Of a DNA stretch of 6,452 nt, positions 1 to 6,352 are shown piece by piece. How positions within the stretch are numbered: position 1 is the stretch's first letter; each line of letters opens with the position of its first letter. The notes beneath the pieces are model-generated. The model was not told where the DNA came from and did not search any database. It saw nothing but the letters and a program-made list of their open reading frames with translations. Made by a program: the position numbers and the translations under genes. The DNA lies in contig JALWJV010000089.1 in the NCBI GenBank assembly GCA_026996955.1, positions 1-6,452 of the forward strand, read 5' to 3'. The stretch comes from Deltaproteobacteria bacterium. Its GTDB lineage: Bacteria > Desulfobacterota > Dissulfuribacteria > Dissulfuribacterales > QOAL01.

Positions 1-3000
1 ATCGCTGATGCTTCTGGTACTCGTCATGCCAGGACCCCAGGTAGCGATGCACTCCTTTATCCAGCCTGTATCATCCGAATCATCACCAAAGACATAGCCC
101 AGGATTCCCTTTCGATAACGGGCAAGCTCCGCCATGGCAGAAAGCAGGCTGTCCACTGCCGCCGCGTTGGCTGAGGCGGAAAACAACCTGTCAGGATTTG
201 TGACTACCAGATAATCAGAAACACTCCTGGCCATCTGAACTTCAGTTTCTAGTGTGTTACCATCGGTGCTAAGAACGCATGGCCTGTCAAAATGCTGCCT
301 GTTAATTCCCTGGGAATCCATTACCTGAATAGGTACTGGGCCAATTTGCCATACCGCCGCCTCTTCAGGGGGATACATAATCGGCACCGCAAGGTACGTG
401 ACAGTAACGCTCCTGGATGGTTCCAAATGTATATTTTGGCCGTCAAAATCAACCAGGACCATACACTCCTCACCGTTGCTGGAACATTCGGAAGCGACAT
501 CATAATCAGGGGTACTCACGGCAATGGGCTGAAACCCCCTGACAGTATCAAATACCTTGTCAAATACAGAGTCCAGCGTACCCAGGTTGCGGAAAGTGAG
601 ATCCACCTGGAAGTAGTTGCCATGTCTTGTTACCTCCCTTGTCACGTTCAACTCAGATTCACCCTGTTCAATCCTGAACGTCCTGGTTACAGTCTGGATA
701 CACTCCTCGGAATCAACCGCATCAACACGCAGTTCGTAGGTACCTGCGCGCAATCCGCTGATGTCCCAGTCGATTTCGTAATTGTGGGAACCTGTTGGGG
801 TAATTGAGGTGCTAATGAAGTTCATGTTGGCGTAAAATATGACCTCATATAAATCACTATGTGTTTCTGAACAAAAATAGCGCCGGGCCCCAGGTGGAAG
901 TCCTGACATATCGGTGAAAAAACAATCCAGATCATAGTGGTAGGCGTTTACCCTGATAGGTATTGAAGTCCCTGCCGGCACGGTTGTGCCACTTATATAA
1001 TAGACATCAGAAGGATAAGGATATGTTATCTCTGCATGCACGTTATTACATTCATAAGGAGGATGAAAGAGCCGGTCCTGTGTTACACTCATGCCTGCGT
1101 GATCTACTGCCACCATCCTGGCATTGTGCTCCTGGAAAAATTCTTCCACACTCATTCCCATGATAGAAGGCGCCACCTGGCACTCAAACGGGGGAGAGTA
1201 ATCGGTACAGACGAGCTCATCATCAAGATAGAACTTAACCTTTTCAATACCGGTATTGTCGCTTACCTCTGCGTTCATCGTGTAAAATGGAACAGATCCT
1301 GAACCCTTCCGAATATTAAAACTCGTGATCTGCGGGGGATCAGCGTCAGGCAGCGGTGCGGTTCTGAAGAAAAAAGGCCCGCTTTCCACCGTGTTTCCTG
1401 CAGCATCTGTCGATCTTACAATAAACTGGTAGGTAGTGGAGGGCTGAAGATTTGCAAGTTCAATGGAATGGGATTTGGCAGGTTGCCCAGCCTGCACCTC
1501 ATGATCATAGATGCCGGCTTTTGGGCTGTACAGCACCACCCCTTCCGAGACAGTATCCACGGACCAGTTAATAACTGCTGAAGTCGGCCCAATGGACGAG
1601 ATGACAGGCGGAGACGTTATTACCGGAGGCGTTGTGTCGCACTTCCATTGCTCGGTTCTGCAGTTATTGGTCTCATCGATCTCCCTGATATGACCATATC
1701 CATCTGCGCATACCTTTACCTCGTCTGAAATTCCGCTGCATGCCCACTGAAAGTCAGCAAAACATATACTGCTTCTTTCACCAGGGGCCAGGTCTGAATT
1801 GACAGGCTCTGAAAAAACAGGTTCGTTGTCCACGTAAAGTACTGAATAGTGGCCCTTTGAAGCAGGGGCGTCCCCGATATTTCTAACCTGGAAACATATG
1901 CTATCTCCCTGATTCCAGATGTCTGTCACAATGAGGTCAGGATCGATATCCAGTTCAAAATTTGCGGTGATTGAGGCATCACCGGTCATGGTGATTTGTG
2001 TCTCAGGGGAATTTATGTCTGCTATTTCACTGGTGTCACCGGTCCACGAACGGAAACGGTACTCATTCCAGGGGACTGCCAGGAGACTTACCACCTCGCC
2101 ATTATCAAAGGTAAAAAGTCCCTCCCCTGGTAGAGAGACCGAACCGCCTTCTGTGCTCTGCACCTGAAGGTTCCATTTTACCGTAACAAAAGGTGACTCA
2201 TCCGCACCCATATCCACCACGGAATCCGGGTCCTCTGTATCCCCGTTAACCACTCGTGGGTCACCTTCGAAATCTTCATCAAGCCAGGCGGGAAGCGCGC
2301 CATTATCACCTGAGTCTATGCACGGTGAGCCTGGTTGAAGGTGGAAGGATGTGTCAGTGCCAGGCTCCTGTTTTATATTGCCGGCACCTGGAAAAACATC
2401 AACGCCCTGTATGTCTGAATAATCAGCATCTGTATATGTTCCAGGATATATCTCCTGAGGTGTGTCGTAAAATAGTATGGAGTTGGTTATTGTTGCGGAA
2501 CATCCTGAGCGGTTGTACAGGGCACCACCAGTGGTCTGGGCTTCATTGAACTGCAATGTACAGTTTAGTAAAAGGCATGACGAGGACTGTGAGTTATAAA
2601 TACCGGCCCCGTATGATGCTGAATTGTGGTGAAAAATGCAGTTGTAAAACTCCGGAGCGGAAGAGTCGTAGTTATAAACCGCACCACCGGCATAAGCGGC
2701 CTGATTGTGGGCAAAGGAACAGGCTGTAAAAACAGGACTGGACTGATTATTATATACAGCCCCTGCGCTTCCTGCGTTGTTATCGGCAAAGGAGCAGTTT
2801 TCAAACAGGGGCTCGGAACCAATATTATAAACAGCACCACCTGGTCTGCCGGAAGGGACAGTATTGTCTTCAAAGGAACAGTTGTGGAAGGCAGCGTCTG
2901 AGTAAAAATTGTACACCCCGGCTCCGTAGTCAGCAGCCGCATTCTCAATGAATGAACAGTTATGCACTGTGGGAGAGGCGGTTTCATTATACATCCCGCC

Positions 3001-3546
3001 ACCTGCGGCATTTATGCCAGCACCAGAGGCATTTCCCCCGTTGATGATAAAACCGTCAAGGATTGCGGTGCTGTTTATGCCCTTGGGATTGTTGATGACA
3101 TGGTAACTGTTATCGGTGGTGTTAGCCGTTCCGATATTGCCACTCAAGACTGTTTGGAATTTCTCCCAGTCTCGCTCAACAAAGGTATCTGCACCTGCTG
3201 ATGGCGAAAATCCCCCGTAGATACTTACCCCGTTTATTAGATGGAAGGCAGCACTTCTATCCGCAGTGCCGTTTGGATGAAGGCTGTCACGGTCCGGATA
3301 GTAGGTGCATGCGGCAACAAAGAGAACATCACCGGCAGAGGCTGAGGCAAGGCCATCCTGCAGGTGTCTGAAGGCATTGGGCCAGTCCTCTCCCGTTCCT
3401 TTTCCTGTGGCATTGCAGTCAACATAGATGATATCACCGTCAGGTTCATCGGCAAAAACATCCACAGTAAGAGTCAGGGTTATAAAAGTGAAGACACAGA
3501 AAATAATGATCTGAAGCGGGGTAGAAGCGAATGAGTGGCGATACAT
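1..3546 (-). CDS. Giant secreted multidomain beta-helix / Ig-like surface protein (3' end missing)
   Basis: The frame has 1182 codons from ATG 3546 with no stop and runs off the left edge. Residues 1-32 form a signal peptide: basic start, hydrophobic IIIFCVFTFI core, likely cleavage VFA|DE. Residues 38-130 resemble the entry of choice-of-anchor-type beta-helix proteins (IIYVDCNATG, GEDWPNAF, YGGF). Residues 162-360 are Pmp-like coils, closed by PGSPCIDSG (405-413), DPRVVNG (429-435) and VDMGADE (444-450). Then come an InlB-B-type repeat (about 456-531, RFRSWTGD, MTGDASITANFE), a CARDB-like domain (about 535-638, LAPGE, IDETNNCRTEQW), fibronectin III (about 639-733, LQPSTTYQFIVRSTDAAGN), two Ig-like regions (about 738-835 with VKFYLDDELVCTD; about 843-960), a DUF11-like segment (about 963-1062, VTRHGNYFQVDLTFRN) and an unassigned C-terminal region. 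Many cysteines after residue 550 suggest disulfides in an exported protein. The precise role is unknown; adhesin, or scaffold for a downstream catalytic domain, are the options. Confidence 0.93.
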   Translation of the reverse strand, partial: MYRHSFASTPLQIIIFCVFTFITLTLTVDVFADEPDGDIIYVDCNATGKGTGEDWPNAFRHLQDGLASASAGDVLFVAACTYYPDRDSLHPNGTADRSAAFHLINGVSIYGGFSPSAGADTFVERDWEKFQTVLSGNIGTANTTDNSYHVINNPKGINSTAILDGFIINGGNASGAGINAAGGGMYNETASPTVHNCSFIENAAADYGAGVYNFYSDAAFHNCSFEDNTVPSGRPGGAVYNIGSEPLFENCSFADNNAGSAGAVYNNQSSPVFTACSFAHNQAAYAGGAVYNYDSSAPEFYNCIFHHNSASYGAGIYNSQSSSCLLLNCTLQFNEAQTTGGALYNRSGCSATITNSILFYDTPQEIYPGTYTDADYSDIQGVDVFPGAGNIKQEPGTDTSFHLQPGSPCIDSGDNGALPAWLDEDFEGDPRVVNGDTEDPDSVVDMGADESPFVTVKWNLQVQSTEGGSVSLPGEGLFTFDNGEVVSLLAVPWNEYRFRSWTGDTSEIADINSPETQITMTGDASITANFELDIDPDLIVTDIWNQGDSICFQVRNIGDAPASKGHYSVLYVDNEPVFSEPVNSDLAPGERSSICFADFQWACSGISDEVKVCADGYGHIREIDETNNCRTEQWKCDTTPPVITSPPVISSIGPTSAVINWSVDTVSEGVVLYSPKAGIYDHEVQAGQPAKSHSIELANLQPSTTYQFIVRSTDAAGNTVESGPFFFRTAPLPDADPPQITSFNIRKGSGSVPFYTMNAEVSDNTGIEKVKFYLDDELVCTDYSPPFECQVAPSIMGMSVEEFFQEHNARMVAVDHAGMSVTQDRLFHPPYECNNVHAEITYPYPSDVYYISGTTVPAGTSIPIRVNAYHYDLDCFFTDMSGLPPGARRYFCSETHSDLYEVIFYANMNFISTSITPTGSHNYEIDWDISGLRAGTYELRVDAVDSEECIQTVTRTFRIEQGESELNVTREVTRHGNYFQVDLTFRNLGTLDSVFDKVFDTVRGFQPIAVSTPDYDVASECSSNGEECMVLVDFDGQNIHLEPSRSVTVTYLAVPIMYPPEEAAVWQIGPVPIQVMDSQGINRQHFDRPCVLSTDGNTLETEVQMARSVSDYLVVTNPDRLFSASANAAAVDSLLSAMAELARYRKGILGYVFGDDSDDTGWIKECIATWGPGMTSTRSISD
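2470..3000 (-). repeat. Seven tandem Pmp-like beta-helix coils (about 26 residues each)
   Basis: Within the giant protein, residues 183-359 repeat two linked motifs: a turn GGxVYN/GAGxYN, and an NCSFxxN strand. The turn tyrosines fall at residues 186, 212, 240, 265, 291, 317 and 344, a spacing of 25-28. The matching strand phenylalanine or leucine falls at 199, 225, 253, 278, 305, 331 and 358. Alternation of GGA[I/V/L] and FxxN is the signature of the Chlamydia polymorphic membrane protein repeat family and indicates a right-handed parallel beta-helix. Each coil carries a cysteine beside the strand (197, 223, 251, 276, 303, 329), which would form an internal cysteine ladder; the last coil has Ser356 there instead. 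Confidence 0.85.
3449..3546 (-). other. Signal peptide coding segment of the giant protein
   Basis: Residues 1-32 begin with MYRHS, followed by a hydrophobic stretch from about residue 11 to 26 and an AXA-like end, VFA, before the acidic DEPDGD. This is a classical Sec/SPase I pattern. No lipobox cysteine sits at the cleavage point, so a lipoprotein is unlikely. Cys17 lies within the hydrophobic core. Confidence 0.85.
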
Positions 3547-3550
3547 CTTA

Positions 3551-3560
3551 TTCCTCCCCA
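3551..3560 (-). promoter_or_regulatory. Strong ribosome binding site fixing the start of the giant secreted protein
   Basis: On the minus strand, TGGGGAGGAA precedes ATG 3546, with the GGAGG core 6 nt from the start codon. The next in-frame stop upstream is TAA at 3630-3628. The only alternative start codon between them is a TTG inside this Shine-Dalgarno region, so ATG 3546 is well supported. Confidence 0.85.
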
Positions 3561-3804
3561 ATTGTCTTGAGCTAAAGACAGAAAAAGTTATCCCAAGGTA
3601 AGTTATGGGCTTCTCGCTCGCAGTTTTTTATATTGGCAATGGTCCTGATACAAACCGAAAAGCAATGCTGCCATCTGAACAGATACCAACAAAAAACATT
3701 GAAAGTATTATTTATAATGCAGAAAATATGCCATAATCATTCAAATAGAAACTGATAACGACAGGGCATTAATGTTAGCATTATGTTTCTGTCTTGATAG
3801 AAGT

Positions 3805-3846
3805 GAAATTATTTTTCTAGGAAAAATTTTTCCTAAATGGAATTTC
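3805..3846. promoter_or_regulatory. Large two-block palindrome, candidate operator
   Basis: The core, TAGGAAAAATTTTTCCTA (3818-3835), is a perfect 18-bp palindrome. It is flanked by a second inverted pair, GAAATT (3805-3810) and AATTTC (3841-3846), with spacers of 7 and 5 nt. The T-run before the core (ATTTTTC, 3811-3817) is also inverted against GAAAAAT (3821-3827). No U-tract follows, so a terminator is less likely than a binding site for a dimeric or tetrameric regulator. The location between two divergent genes fits an operator. No known regulator consensus is recognised. Confidence 0.5.
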
Positions 3847-3959
3847 TTTATATAAAAACGAAGCTAAGAATAGTAGTATTCAGTTTGCCCTCTTCCTCCT
3901 TCCAGGCATTCCCATTATAATAATTAGCTATATGGAATTACCATGAACAAAGAGATGCA

Positions 3960-4027
3960 GGATAAATGCCGCATTCCCACAGGGTTCCAAAACTTGAAAG
4001 TTGCAATAGCGGCATCCCTTTTTATTT
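3960..4027 (+). terminator. Possible structured RNA ending in a U-tract
   Basis: ATGCCGC (3966-3972) pairs perfectly with GCGGCAT (4009-4015). The 36-nt interval holds two short hairpins: CCC-ACA-GGG (3976-3984) and AACT-TGAA-AGTT (3991-4002). CC (4016-4017) can extend the stem to GG (3960-3961) over a bulge. CTTTTTATTT follows (4018-4027), so the whole resembles a Rho-independent end of a small plus-strand transcript with a three-way-junction shape. The inner helices are short, so chance is possible. No known riboswitch consensus was recognised. Confidence 0.3.
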
Positions 4028-4137
4028 CACATGAAATCATCTCTCCAAACTTTTAAAACGCTCAATCCAGAATAAATACCTAACGGGGCAAAAGGCACTT
4101 TCTGGGCCGCCACACCCAGCGAAGACAAAGCAGATCC

Positions 4138-5142
4138 ATGACATCCAGAGAAGCACTCGAAATTTTAAAGGCTATAAAGGAGGGGCACATGCCCCGCTCA
4201 GCCAAACCGGAGAGCCTCAGAGGTCTCTCATTTGCCGGGGAAGACCTCAGCGGATTTGATCTTTCAGGAATTGATCTTTCAAATACAAATTTTTCAAATG
4301 CCAACCTGAGACATGCACAGCTCTACAACTGCAACATGAGGGGGGCAATGCTGACTGGAGCCAATCTGCGACGAGCAAATCTCACCGGCGCTGACCTCAC
4401 AGAAGCAAATATGGACGGGGTCAAGGCAGTAAGGGCGGGTTTTGGCATGGCATGCCTGGAAAGGGCCACATGTTTCCAGGGACACCTGGAACTGTGCAGT
4501 TTCAGTAGGGCCCGCCTGCACCATGCCGATTTCAAATGCGCTGACCTGAAAGGTTCACGTTTTCGCGAGGCAGACCTTACAGGGGCGGACTTTACCGAAG
4601 CTAACATGCAGGGAACTGACCTATCACTTTCAATCGTAAGAGACTGTATTTTTAACAATGCCGACCTGCGGGACAGCAGGCTCAGACAGATATCAGGTTA
4701 TAGAAAGGCCCATTGGCTCGGAACGGACATGAGAAATATCAACTTTGCTGGGGCTTATCTCATGAGACGGTTCGTCAACGACCAAAATTACCTGAAGGAA
4801 TTCCGGGAAAAAAACAGCCTTAACGCAGTGATGTACTACATCTGGAAAGCCACCAGTGACTGCGGTCGGTCCATGTCCCTGTGGTGCGTATGGATTATTG
4901 CGATAACATTATTTTTTGCGTGGATTTACACTACAGTAGGCATTGATTATGGTACACATCCTACAAAATTGTCTGCGGTATATTTTAGCGTAGTCACATT
5001 CACTACGCTGGGATACGGAGACATAAGGCCATCTACTGTTGGAGGACAAGTTGCCGCAATGGCCGAGGTAATTATAGGATACATGATGCTTGGCGGTCTG
5101 CTATCCATACTCAGCAACAAGATGGCAAGACGGGCTGATTAG
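4138..5142 (+). CDS. Pentapeptide-repeat protein fused to a two-helix potassium-channel pore
   Basis: This 334-residue protein has about 35 pentapeptide units over residues 27-207 (ANLTGADLTEAN-type, central L/F every fifth residue), predicting a right-handed quadrilateral beta-helix. A linker with RRFVNDQNYLKEF and ATSDCGRS leads into a membrane part. TM1 is about 246-266, a pore helix precedes the filter TLGYGD (290-295), and TM2 is about 306-326. The filter is that of K+-selective Ion_trans_2 (KcsA-like 2TM) channels, so it probably conducts K+ as an inner-membrane tetramer with the helix in the cytoplasm. The combination is a recognised proteobacterial architecture; the ligand or partner of the repeat domain is unknown. 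An in-frame TAA at 4081 limits the start. ATG 4138 has a weak ribosome site, whereas ATG 4189 (residue 18) has an excellent one, so the true N-terminus is uncertain. Confidence 0.93.
   Translation: MTSREALEILKAIKEGHMPRSAKPESLRGLSFAGEDLSGFDLSGIDLSNTNFSNANLRHAQLYNCNMRGAMLTGANLRRANLTGADLTEANMDGVKAVRAGFGMACLERATCFQGHLELCSFSRARLHHADFKCADLKGSRFREADLTGADFTEANMQGTDLSLSIVRDCIFNNADLRDSRLRQISGYRKAHWLGTDMRNINFAGAYLMRRFVNDQNYLKEFREKNSLNAVMYYIWKATSDCGRSMSLWCVWIIAITLFFAWIYTTVGIDYGTHPTKLSAVYFSVVTFTTLGYGDIRPSTVGGQVAAMAEVIIGYMMLGGLLSILSNKMARRAD
4176..4183 (+). promoter_or_regulatory. Strong internal Shine-Dalgarno favouring an alternative start at 4189
   Basis: AAAGGAGG lies 5 nt before the in-frame ATG 4189 (MPRSAKPE). 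The upstream ATG 4138 is preceded only by a poor GAAGAC/GCAGA-like stretch. Initiation at 4189 would remove 17 residues (MTSREALEILKAIKEGH), which look like an amphipathic helix and so may be real. Two isoforms are possible. Confidence 0.55.
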
Positions 5143-5212
5143 ACATATCGACGGCAAAATTGACGCATGCTATTACAATTAGGCAGCCCGAATTATTATA
5201 AAGAGAAACTGT

Positions 5213-6073
5213 ATGTTTAACTTCTTCAAAAAACGTTCAAAGGACCCCAAAAAGGTTATTGCAAAGCTGCTCCAAGGTTATGAACTGCCCTCCTTCCCTG
5301 AAAATGTCATGAAGGTCCTGAACATGCTTCAGGACCCAGAAACATCCATGCAGGATATCGGGGATGCCATCAAAACAGATCCCGGCATGCACGTCATGGT
5401 GCTCAAAACCGTTAATTCTGCGGCATTTGGCCTGTCCAAAAAGATTACCAATATACAACACGCTACCATGCTGCTGGGACGCTCAAGACTGGAATCCCTT
5501 ATCCTGCCCCTGGGTGTTAAACAGTCCATTCCCCGTATTGACTACCAGTGTATAAACACCATGTCCTTCTGGATAGCATCTGCCAGACGCGCCTGCCTTG
5601 CTGATGCCATAGCCGCGTATCTGCATCCAACCACACGTAATGAATCCTTTACCTGTGGACTTCTCCAGGATATGGCCATTCCTGTTATTATAAACAGCCG
5701 CGAGGACGAATACTGCAAGACACTCCAGCGTTGGAATCAGGACCAAGAGGTAAATATGCAGACACTCGAGCAGGACACGTTCGGATTTGATCACCAGAAA
5801 GTAGGAGCCCTTATGGCCCAGGAGTGGAACCTTCCGGACTACCTGATAAATGCAATACTGTTCCACCATGAAGAAAATTCACAGGCTTCCATTGAGCCGG
5901 CAATAAAACTTGTATCCCATATCCGTTATGGTAGCCAGGCCGAGGAGTCTGAAATTTTCACGCATACCACAGAGATACTACTGAACAACCTTGACCTTGA
6001 ACCTGAAGAAATCAACTCAATGGTAAAGACCTCTTTTGAAAACGCAGCGGAATTCGCATCTCTTATTGCCTGA
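5213..6073 (+). CDS. HDOD-domain signalling protein
   Basis: This 286-residue, soluble, cytoplasmic protein is almost entirely one HDOD domain (about residues 15-215). Family landmarks are LPSFPENVMKVLNMLQDPETS (split 25-36 and 37-45), TDPGM (55-59), VNSAAFGLSKKI (67-78), the Ala-X-X-LLG stretch (84-89), SFWIASARRA (118-127), GLLQDMAIPV (149-158), FDHQKVGALMAQEWNLP (192-208) and FHHEE (217-221). HDOD proteins are HD-related but usually lack phosphodiesterase activity. Here the usual GLLHD histidine is Gln152, in keeping with a non-catalytic scaffold in regulation of motility, stress or second-messenger signalling. No receiver, GGDEF or EAL domain is attached. It starts 70 bp after the channel gene with no clear terminator between, so co-transcription is plausible. 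ATG 5213 has only a weak AAGAGA ribosome site, but no better start exists. The frame continues open after the TGA (see 6074-6211). Confidence 0.92.
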   Translation: MFNFFKKRSKDPKKVIAKLLQGYELPSFPENVMKVLNMLQDPETSMQDIGDAIKTDPGMHVMVLKTVNSAAFGLSKKITNIQHATMLLGRSRLESLILPLGVKQSIPRIDYQCINTMSFWIASARRACLADAIAAYLHPTTRNESFTCGLLQDMAIPVIINSREDEYCKTLQRWNQDQEVNMQTLEQDTFGFDHQKVGALMAQEWNLPDYLINAILFHHEENSQASIEPAIKLVSHIRYGSQAEESEIFTHTTEILLNNLDLEPEEINSMVKTSFENAAEFASLIA

Positions 6074-6211
6074 CCCCGATGCTGTACTTATCCTGAAGAT
6101 TTCCTCATCCGGAAACTTGGCAAGGCCGGGCACGAACTTATTGACAGGGCCAGGGGCATGGTTGACTCCCCGGTAATCCCTGTTTCCGAGCCCAAATCAT
6201 TCAGCGCCTAG
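6074..6211 (+). other. In-frame open extension after the HDOD stop codon
   Basis: After TGA 6071-6073, the same frame runs 45 codons to TAG 6209-6211. The translation looks protein-like in its middle: FLIRKLGKAGHELIDRARG, then MVDSPVIPVSEPKSF. It could be a decayed tail, a remnant of another gene, or a readthrough extension; chance is also possible. The HDOD product ends naturally at FASLIA, so the TGA is probably the true stop. I recognise no family, and I see no clear terminator in 6074-6277. Confidence 0.35.
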
Positions 6212-6277
6212 CCTACCCTTCCTGATGTTACCTGCGATATTGAAGAGATAATGATGAGAAAGGACACGAAAAGTAAT

Positions 6278-6299
6278 CCGGCACGGATATCTGTGCGGG
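6278..6299. promoter_or_regulatory. 22-bp imperfect palindrome upstream of the HTH gene, candidate operator
   Basis: The left half CCGGCACGGAT (6278-6288) mirrors the right half ATCTGTGCGGG (6289-6299). Of 11 opposed positions, 9 are Watson-Crick, one is G-T and one is a G-G mismatch; the centre is GATATC. No U-tract follows, which argues against a terminator. It ends 53 bp before the start of a helix-turn-helix gene, so autoregulation or a recombination-directionality site is possible. This is inference from position and symmetry only. Confidence 0.45.
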
Positions 6300-6352
6300 C
6301 ATATCCTGTCAAACACATCACAACAATAAATATCATCATACGAAGGATAATA

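Larger units (their letters stand above)
3561..4137. other. AT-rich divergent intergenic region
   Basis: About 580 bases separate two divergent genes, markedly more AT-rich than either flank. No convincing protein gene is present. A perfect TATAAT at 3713-3718 (plus) has no good -35 element at 16-18 bp. For the giant gene, a weak minus-strand candidate pairs TTTGTA (3654-3649) with TATAAA (3632-3627) across 16 bp. The stretch also holds the palindrome at 3805-3846, a 10-bp TTTATATAAA palindrome at 3847-3856, and a candidate structured RNA at 3960-4027. A CTGGG/CCCAG hairpin lies at 4102-4119, just before the channel gene. Promoters for both neighbours must lie here, but I cannot place them firmly. 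Confidence 0.6.

Noticed and set aside
292..807. Plus-strand open frame of 171 codons
   Set aside because: It lies antisense to the giant secreted protein, whose frame shows recognisable domains throughout; the plus-strand translation shows no family features and no ribosome site.
2470..3000. Tandem DNA repeat or CRISPR-like array
   Set aside because: The periodicity is at protein level (25-28 residues, variable) and the DNA units are diverged; there are no identical repeats with spacers.
2565..3011. Minus-strand open frame of 148 codons rich in proline and leucine
   Set aside because: It is an out-of-frame reading of the Pmp-like repeat region; its repetitiveness comes from the real repeats in the other frame.
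3699..3718. Sigma70 promoter TTGAAA ... TATAAT
   Set aside because: The spacer is only 8 bp, so the two hexamers cannot act together.
3943..4056. Short ORF of 37 codons as a protein gene
   Set aside because: Weak ribosome site, no recognisable features, and it overlaps a candidate RNA structure; kept only as a finding, not as a CDS.
4294..4658. Minus-strand open frames across the pentapeptide repeats
   Set aside because: They are complementary shadows of the periodic repeat codons.
5483..5869. Minus-strand open frame of 128 codons
   Set aside because: It lies antisense to the HDOD gene, which is supported by conserved residues along its whole length.
6141..6167. TTGACA and TTGACT as -35 elements for the HTH gene
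   Set aside because: Neither has an acceptable -10 hexamer at 16-18 bp, and both lie inside the open post-HDOD frame.
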